Below, one piece after another: positions 57,136 through 64,000 of a DNA stretch of 64,000 nt. The stretch is from Camelus bactrianus (taxonomy: Eukaryota > Chordata > Mammalia > Artiodactyla > Camelidae). How positions within the stretch are numbered: the first letter of the stretch is position 1; the number at the start of each line of letters is the position of its first letter. The DNA lies in contig NC_133572.1 in the NCBI RefSeq assembly GCF_048773025.1, positions 1,875,001-1,939,000 on the forward strand, written 5' to 3'. Position numbers and translations under genes: made by a program. A model generated the notes under the pieces. It did not search any database. It was not told where the DNA came from and was given only the letters and a program-made list of their open reading frames with translations.

Positions 57136-57275
57136 CATTTTTTTTTTTTGGTGGGGGGAGGTAATTAGGGTTATTTATTTATTTATTTTTAGAGGAGGTA
57201 CCAGGGATTGAACCCAGGACCTCGTGCATGCTAAGCATGCACTCTACCGCTTGAGCTATACCCCCCCACCTCGCC
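57136..57275 (-). mobile_element. Camelid SINE with perfect 15-bp target site duplication, nested in L1
   Basis: Minus strand: GGGGGGGTATAGCTCAAGCG, GTAGAGTGCATGCTTAGCAT, box B GGGTTCAATCCC, tail CTAATTACCTCCCCCCACC then poly-A. Identical TCTCCATATAAACTT at 57121-57135 and 57276-57290. Confidence 0.95.
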
Positions 57276-57561
57276 TCTCCATATAAACTTTAGAATCTTG
57301 TTAATTTCCATAAAATAACTTGCTGAGATTTTTCACTGGGATTGCATTGAATCTATACATCAAGTTGGGAAGAGCTGACATCTTGACAGTCCTGAGCCTT
57401 TCTATCCATGAACTTGGAATCGCTCGCCATTTATTTAGTTCTTCTTTGATGTATTTCATCAGTTTTGTAGTTTCCCTCGTAATTCTTGCACATATTTTAT
57501 TAGACACAAGTATTTCATTTGGGTGGAGTGTTTTAATATAAATGGTAATGTGTTTTTAATT

Positions 57562-57705
57562 TCTTTTCTTTCTTTTTTCTTTTTTTCTTTCTTAGCAGGG
57601 GAAGGTAATTAAGTTTATTTGTTTTCAGAGGAGGTACTGGGGATTGAACCCAGGACCTCGTGCATGTTAGGCAAGTGCTCTACCACTGAGCTATATCCTC
57701 CCCGC
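57562..57705 (-). mobile_element. Camelid SINE with perfect 15-bp target site duplication, nested in L1
   Basis: Minus strand: GCGGGGAGGATATAGCTCAG, GTGGTAGAGCACTTGCCTAA, box B GGGTTCAATCCC, tail TTAATTACCTTCCCC. Identical AATGTGTTTTTAATT at 57547-57561 and 57706-57720. Only about 290 bp from the previous SINE and in the same orientation. Confidence 0.95.
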
Positions 57706-57985
57706 AATGTGTTTTTAATTCCAAATTCCTTGTTCATTACTGGTATATGGGAAAGAGGCTGAACTTTTGTGTATTAATCTTGTACCCTGTAACATTGCTA
57801 TACTTGCTTGTTAGTTCCAGTTTTGGGGGATTTGTTCATTTTTGTCAATTCTTTCACATTTTCTACATAGGTGGCCTTATCACCTGTGAACAAAGATGGT
57901 TCTGTTTCTTTCTTCCCCACCTGTGTACCTTTTATTTCCTTTTCTTATCCTATTGCATTAGCTAGGACTTGCAGTATAACGTTAT

Positions 57986-59190
57986 CTGTGAAACATAAGA
58001 GATTTTATTTTACTTTCATGTATTCATTCTCCAGTGCTCTTCCTTTCTTTATATAGATCTAAGTTTCTGACCTATATAGTTTTCCTTCTCTCTGAAGAAA
58101 TTCTTTTAACATTTTTTGCAAGTATACTGGTAATAAATTGCCTTAATTTTTGTTTGTCTGAGAAAGCTTTTCTTTCTTACTTTTGAAGGATATTTCACAG
58201 GGTACAGAATTCTAGGTTGGTGATTTTATCCTCTAAACACTTTAAATACTTCACTCTCTTCTTACTGGCATGGTTTCTGAGATGTCAGATGTATTTCTTA
58301 TCTTTGCTTCTCTTTAAGTGAGATGTTTCCCAACCTGTCACCCCCAGCTTCTTTCAGGGTTTTTTCTTTAATTTTTTTAAGTTTAAATCTGACTGAGAGA
58401 AGGGGATTTATCTTGCTTGGTGTTGTCCGAGCTTCCTGGATCTGCAGTTTGATTTCTGACATTAATTTGGGGAAATTCTCAGTCATTATTGCTTCAAATA
58501 TCTCTTCTGTTCCTTCCTCTCTTTACACGTTATACCTTTTGCAGTTGTCCCACAGTTTTTGGGTAGTCTGCTCTGGTTCCTCCCTGCCTCGTCTTTCAGT
58601 TTTGGAAGTTTCTATCACCATCTCCTCAAGCTCAGAGATTCTTTCCTTGGCATGTCCAGGTTACTAACGAGCCCACCAAAGGCAGTCGTCATGTCTGTTG
58701 CTATGGTTTTAATCTCCACCATTTTTTTAATTCTTAGAATTTCCATCTCTCTCCTTACATTATCCATATGTTTTTGCATGCTGTCTACTTTTTCTGTTAA
58801 AGCTCTTAGCCTATTAATCACAGATTTAAAGTTTCCTGGTCTGGTAACTCCAACATTTCCACCATTGTCTGACTCTGGTTGTGATAGTCAGTCTCCTCCA
58901 ACCGTGTTTTACGTCTGGTAAACCTCTACTGAAAGGCAGACAGGATATGCTGGGTAGACGTGCTGCACTGCAGTAAGAGGTCTTTAGGGATGGGACAGTG
59001 AGGTGCGGGGGAGGGGAGTGTTCTCCAGTCCCACGACGAGGTCTCAGTCCACTGGTGAGCTGCTGCCTGGGACCCCTACTTCACCGTGCTTCGCACTCCC
59101 TGCCCTTTGGTGGACAGCATGGCTAGAGTGGGCTGGAGTTGGGTATCTCCCTTCCCCCAGGTAGGCCAGGCTCTGGTAAAACAGCTCCTC
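57986..59190 (-). mobile_element. HAL1-like / L1 ORF1 fragment, reverse
   Basis: The minus strand encodes MTENFPKLMSEIKLQIQEAR (58486 down) and a coiled coil with MINRLRALTEKVDSMQKHMD and NVRREMEILRIKKMVEIKTI (58821 down), the ORF1 p40-like RNA-binding and coiled-coil parts. It joins ORF2 of the neighbouring L1 abruptly near 57986, so it is either a separate HAL1 or an L1 with a large internal deletion. Confidence 0.65.
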
Positions 59191-59216
59191 CTAGGGCAGA
59201 CCTTGTTAAGATGAAC

Positions 59217-59356
59217 AGAGGGTACAGCTTAGCATGCATGAGGTCCTGGGTTCAATCCCCAGTACCACCATTTAAAAAAAATTTATATATATATAAATAA
59301 ACCTATAAATATACATATATATATATATACCTAATTACTCACCCAAAAAAGAACAA
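59217..59356 (+). mobile_element. Camelid SINE lacking box A, with TA-rich expanded tail
   Basis: gagggtacagcttagcatgc: the head jumps from gtacagctta to gcatgcatgagg, losing the ggtagagcgc part. Box B gggttcaatccccagt is intact. The tail contains a (TA)n at 59285-59329. Confidence 0.85.
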
Positions 59357-59529
59357 AATGCTCTGGCACATTTCAAAGTGAGTCCTTTCCCTTCCCCCTG
59401 CCAGAAGCATGAGGGAATTTCCCCCAGTATTCACTGTAGGCGAATGAGGACCTGGTAGAGCTCCGGGAGGTAAAAACTCACGGAAGTGTAAGGCTCCCCT
59501 CCATCCCACCCCCCCCCATGACTGGGCCC

Positions 59530-60010
59530 CCTGAAGATTTTGGTTTTTTGTTTTGTTTTACTGAGATGTAATTGGCATAATTAAAGTCTACAGCATGTTG
59601 ATCTGACGCATTTACGTAGTGCAATAGCATTACCACCATAGTGTTAGCCAACACCTCTACCACGTCATATAACTATCATTTCTTTTTTTGCGGTGGGAGC
59701 AATTATGATCTAGTCTCTCAACAACTTTGATGTTTATAACTCACTATTGTTGACCATAATCACGGCGCTACACATCAGGACTCCCCCCTGAAGTTTTCAG
59801 CCCTCAGACGTGTCCACACCGAGCCTCACGGGTTACGTTGTCCCACCCTGATGCTGGTTCCCATGGAGGCTTCTGCTCCAGTGCGCTTTGTTTTCAAATT
59901 AACTCTATTTAAGTATAATTTATATACAATAAAATGGACCAATTTAAGTAAACAGTTCCATGAGTGCTGACAAAGGCATACGCTTGCATAACCTCCATCC
60001 TTTGCCTCAG
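59530..60010 (-). mobile_element. Two L1 3'-UTR fragments, reverse
   Basis: ttttactgagatgtaattgg, ataattaaagtctacagcat and tcactattgttgaccataat (59545-59780), then attaactctatttaagtata and ccatgagtgctgacaaaggc (59890-60000), are reverse L1M-type 3' UTR modules. Confidence 0.65.
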
Positions 60011-61984
60011 TTATTAAGCTTCCTGGATGATCCAGCTTGAAGCCAGGGCTGGGAACCACTGCTCTGCTGTTCTCGGTTGCCAGCTGAGGGCTTTGGGACT
60101 GCAATTCTGAAGTTATTCATTCATTTCTGGGACTTGGTTTCTTCACATCTCTTGTGCCTGGACAGAATAGCTGTGAACACCACCCCAACACAAGACTCCC
60201 AATTTGCTGATTCCTCATATTACAGAATCAGGCTCAAAGTGGAGACAGAAAATTTACTTAAATGGTCATTTCACCTACCCTTCACATACCTGTTGAGCAG
60301 CTACCCACTGCCCAGAGCTGGCTCCTCCCTCCCCGTCTCTCAACTTTAGCTGCCCTGGGACTGCAAGGACCTCTTTTCTCTCCTTGCCCCTCCCAGGGAA
60401 AGCAGCGGCTCCTCTCCCATCAGGGCGTGATGGAGAGCCTGGCCGGGGCCTCTGTCTTCATCCTCCCTCCCCTCCACTCGTCTAAGTTCTCTGCATCTTT
60501 TCAGTCCCAGTTCAAACCCCGCCTCCACCACAAAGCCTTCCTCCCCCAGCTAGATTTCACCTCTCTTACTTCTCCCAGGCACCTGAGCACATGATCACGC
60601 TCCAGGTGCCCGGAGCACTCACCTTCCTCTAGTTTCAAACAGTCGAACTCAATTAAATATGGAACCAGTTGAAGGCTTTCTTTGAAGGAGGCATAGTGCT
60701 AGGCTGTGGGCAACAGCACAATGGTGACTAAGACACAAAACACATGGTCCCTGCCCTCACGTGACAGACTCTAAACCAGTGTAATAAGCTTTACCCAAGG
60801 TGAGAGGGTTTCTGGGTGCTGGGGAGAACGTGTCAAGGGGAGGCACTATTTCTGTTGTGCACATCCACCTGTGCAAGAACACAGACATAGCCCTTGGAAT
60901 GCCAACTGCATGGAGTTCACACTGCCTTGTGTCCCCTGCATTTCCCCCACACACAGCATGAGCAACTCTTCACTGGCTGGACCCGAACTCATAGAACAGG
61001 TACCACTGCACAGCTATGGGGCCATTACAGGGGCAATAATTTAGCATCCCCCAACACCAAGCTGCTTTTTTTTTTTTTTTTCATTTTCTCTCCTTTCCTG
61101 TTCCTTGTCCCATTTCCGGTCTTCCCTGGCCTAATCCTGGACTGGCCTGGGGCCCGGGGCAGTCTGGTCCCTGCTCAGCTGTGGACTCCCTTTCCTCTTC
61201 ACCACCCTTTGTTTCTTAGCTCATCCTGTCTGGAGAGAAAGGACAGACCTAAGGTGGCCTGCCTTGGCTACCTGTTGGAATCACCTGGGAAGCAGGCGGT
61301 TTCCCCGCCCCACAAATCTAGTTGATTGACTTGAAGCCAGGTCTTGGGATGGACAGCTCTTCAAGCTCCCCAGGTGATTCAAACGTGCAGCTAGATGGAA
61401 AACCACTGGGACAGACTAAGGATTTCAAAGCCTCCACCTTCTCAGCTGAGGGGGATGGTCCCCAGAGATAACCACCAGACCTGGCCCGGGGTCAACAGGA
61501 TGGCATGGCTCGCGCTCGGGGTGGGCCAAGGATTGGGACCTCCTATCTGTAGCATCTCGGCTCTGGAGTGGATGCCAGGACAAAGTTGAAGCCAGCCTCC
61601 TGGAGCAGGCGGGGAGACGAGCGGCTGGTTAACGAGGAAAGCTGAGAGCAAGGAGACAGACTGCCGGTGAAACAGGGGTCGCGCGCTCTCGGTGGGGTGG
61701 GGGGAAGATCAGGGGAGGCGCCAACCGACGCAGTGTTAGTTCTCAACAAGTGTCAGCTTTCACACTCAAATCCGCTGCATGAAAAGGAGCAGCAAGTAAA
61801 AAGAGTTCCACTCTCCAGACTGGGAAGCAGAAGTTCGCATAAGTTTAGCGAGACGAAGTGCCTTTCCTGCCCTTCACCTCCACCCCCCACCCCACGGGCC
61901 AGCTGCCTGTGAAATCAGCTCGTGGAATGACAAGGATGTCCACACTCAGACTGACTGCAGAGGTGAAACCCCGAACGAGGCAAG
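60011..61984. other. Intron 1 segment, mostly unassigned
   Basis: A possible L2 scrap at 60505-60570 (cagttcaaaccccgcctcca) and a poly-T at 61066-61080. No exon recognised. Confidence 0.4.
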
Positions 61985-62620
61985 CAACCCCTTGAACTTC
62001 GGTTTTCTCACCTGTAAAGTGGAAACTATATAAAGGCTTCTTCCCCCGACAGAGGCATTGTGCAGACAAAACGAGCGTGCTGCGAAGGACACAGGAGGCT
62101 GTGATTACGGCGGCTCGGCCTTAGCACGTCTCCCCTGTCACGGATAACTCATCCACTTGTCTCTCGCCTCCTTACCTACCAGCCCAGGCCATTTTCCTCT
62201 AGTTTGTAAACTCCCTGTATTTTTCAGTTACTTTTTAAAAGAATCAGATCGTACATACACAGGAATATATGCAAATGGTTTAAAGACTAACACCTGTGCC
62301 CCATCCGTCAGCCCAAGGAGCAGGCACAACCAGCTCCTCTGAAGCCCCTTGTGCCTCCGTCCAGTCACCCTCCATCCCTCTCCCCAAATAACTGCTTCCT
62401 GAACTTTGTTTCCTTGATTTTCTTTTTATCAAAAACAGACGAGCCCTGGCAACTACTTTTTCATCTCTGTATCTTCGGAATAGTGAACTTTACAGGTAGC
62501 AACGGTTGGATAAATGAAGGAGTGACTGTCCTAGCAGGACTAGAACTGTTAACCCTTGGGCCAGTTTCTCCGGTCCTCAGTTTCCTCAATTGTAAAAGGA
62601 GGGACACGCTCGATGGGTCC
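61985..62620 (+). repeat. Two MIR scraps
   Basis: At 61990-62070 (cggttttctcacctgtaaag) and 62535-62615 (ccggtcctcagtttcctcaa, ttgtaaaaggagggacac). The sequence between is not assigned. Confidence 0.5.
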
Positions 62621-64000
62621 CCTTCCAGCACATCTACGGTTAACCCAGGAGGTTTCCCTAGGGCAAGGACTCGGCTGGAGAGCCATATCACAGCTGACAA
62701 CCAGCATGCCCTGGCCCACGAGTGGGCTTCACACGGTAACACAGGTGCCAAGTACCGACCCCTTGAGTTCCTGGGGCAGCAGAACCCTAGGGCTGGCTGC
62801 ATCCAACCACAAATACACTTAACTCTTTACCCCCATAAGTGATGCAAATATCTTCTCTTGTTGTTTTCTATGTGTGCCAACAGGAAAAAGGTTGGAGAAG
62901 CACTATATTCGACTATTAGCTTGGTGGCGAGTGGGAGCTGGATTTGGACCCAGGACAGTGTGGGGATTCTCTCTCCTCCCTGCCGCCCCGTTCAAAGGTC
63001 CGCTGGCCCACTATCCAGGTGCCATACCGGTAGTTTCTGACATATAGGGCCACCTAGAGAGATGCAAGACTGAAACATCCTGAAGCAGGAGGAGAAGGGA
63101 AGGCTTGGAGGAAGTGGCGGCTTCGAGGCCCCACCCCTGTGCAGAGGGACCCCTGTCCCAGGTCCTCCCTGCAGCTGGGACAGAGGCAGGAATGCGTCCT
63201 GAGAGCAGACCTGCAGGGCCGGGGCCGGGGCTCCCCGCAGGCGGCCCAGCCCAGCTGCCGGGCCAGCCACAGCTGTTGGCAGGGAGTCTCCAGGTCTAAA
63301 ATTAGCCTCCAGCTCTCCACCCAGGCAGTTCCACCACGCACTCTGGCAGACGGGCCCTGCGGTGAGGTAATGACTGGGCGCCTGTGTGCCTCGGGGCAAC
63401 GGGGGTAAAGGAGGCAGCACCCGTGAGGGTCAGCCTGGGGCTGGGACGGGGACGGAAGCAGGAGCTTGTGTGTGTGGAGCCTGCGTCCTGCTTTGCGTCT
63501 GCGTCCCGTGGGGACACCCTGTCCTGTGCTCCAGGCACAGCGCGGAAGGGGACACAAACTTCTCCTGAGAACTTCAGACGTGCCAGGTTCTCAGTCTGCC
63601 ACCACAGCCCCGTGGGGTCAGCAACATCACTCCCCTCGCACAGAAGCCACGGGGATGCTCCCCAAGTCAGGGGCCCTGGGAGGGCATGCTTTCAGAGGGG
63701 CAGCCTCCCCCTGGAGGGGCAGCTCTGGAGGCAGAGCCCAAGCCCGTGACTCACTGACCCCTACCTCCAGATCCCTCCGCTTCTGATGGTCTGGTCAGGA
63801 AGCCAGTGGCCAGAGCTGCCAAAATAGGCGGCCAACCCCGTGGCCAACCCCGGGCAGAAGTCTCTCCTCCCCTGGGCTGAGCACACTGAGGTATTTATGT
63901 GAGGGCTGCCCGCAGGCAGGGAGGGGCTGGGGGTGAGGCTCCAAGGTGGGGACTTGTCAGAAGTGCAGTGGCGAGTCGGAGGGCTCCAGAAAGAGGAGCA
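62621..64000. other. GC-rich end of window, intron 1
   Basis: GC content rises from about 63050 onward, but the sequence has few CpGs and no minus-strand start codon followed by a membrane anchor and a phase-1 donor, so I do not call exon 1 here. Confidence 0.5.

Larger units (their letters stand above)
55800..57985 (-). mobile_element. L1 ORF2 3' half, reverse, with two SINE insertions
   Basis: Reverse L1: the minus strand encodes WRSKKLIIINSVLKEKSEVG (57138-57080), LTKEQS-type ORF2 C-terminal sequence, and [20 protein letters not shown] with [20 protein letters not shown] (57507-57301). The 3' side is at 55.8 kb. Several breaks; old. It lies head-on to the plus-strand L1 that ends at about 55770. 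Confidence 0.85.
21239..64000 (-). other. Intron 1 of B4GALNT3 (3' portion, more than 42.7 kb)
   Basis: Everything upstream of exon 2 to the window end lies between exon 2 and the absent exon 1, if the human structure (a single large first intron) holds. I looked on the minus strand for a signal-anchor exon ending in phase 1 and found none. The parts are listed separately. Confidence 0.7.

Noticed and set aside
63000-64000. Promoter or CpG island at the window end
   Set aside because: High GC but CpG-poor, with no start codon plus anchor on the minus strand.

Overview
The window is nuclear DNA from a mammal, most likely a camelid (camel, llama or alpaca lineage). It has GT-AG introns, MIR and L2 relics, many L1 fragments, and about ten copies of a tRNA-derived SINE with the box A and box B arrangement and pyrimidine-rich tail that I know from the camelid Vic-1 family. 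I see no prokaryotic organisation, no CRISPR array and no functional RNA gene.

The only gene I can prove is B4GALNT3 (beta-1,4-N-acetylgalactosaminyltransferase 3), on the minus strand. Nineteen coding exons lie between 21238 and 1537. Every junction is GT-AG, every phase matches, and the open frame of 942 whole codons plus stop corresponds to human exons 2 to 20. Exon 1, with the start codon and the Golgi membrane anchor, is not in the window, so intron 1 runs from 21239 past 64000. The protein is a type II Golgi enzyme that makes LacdiNAc (GalNAc-beta-1,4-GlcNAc) on glycans: stem, PA14-like domain (exons 4 to 9), a long disordered acidic linker (exon 14), then a CHGN-family GT-A catalytic domain (exons 15 to 20).

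Layout: 1-1536 holds the 3' UTR and downstream flank. In the human genome the convergent neighbour here is NINJ2; none of its coding sequence is visible, but a plus-strand poly(A) signal at 1129 could belong to it. 1537-21238 holds exons 20 to 2 with compact introns, apart from introns 9, 3 and 2, which carry an old LTR remnant, SINEs and L1s. 21239-64000 is intron 1: a fossil Tigger transposon (22.2-22.9 kb), scattered MIR/L2, a small CpG-rich patch (34.5-34.9 kb) with a frame-compatible splice donor, nested L1s (38.5-39.3 kb), an unrecognised GC-rich ORF (53.1 kb), and a dense block of L1, SINE, Tigger and L1-ORF1/HAL1 sequence (53.3-60 kb).

I did not find an undescribed biological system. 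The best leads are the CpG-rich patch as a possible alternative first exon, the orphan ORF at 53.1 kb, and two splice-site ambiguities around exon 14. Domain, family and human-protein comparisons come from memory, not a search.
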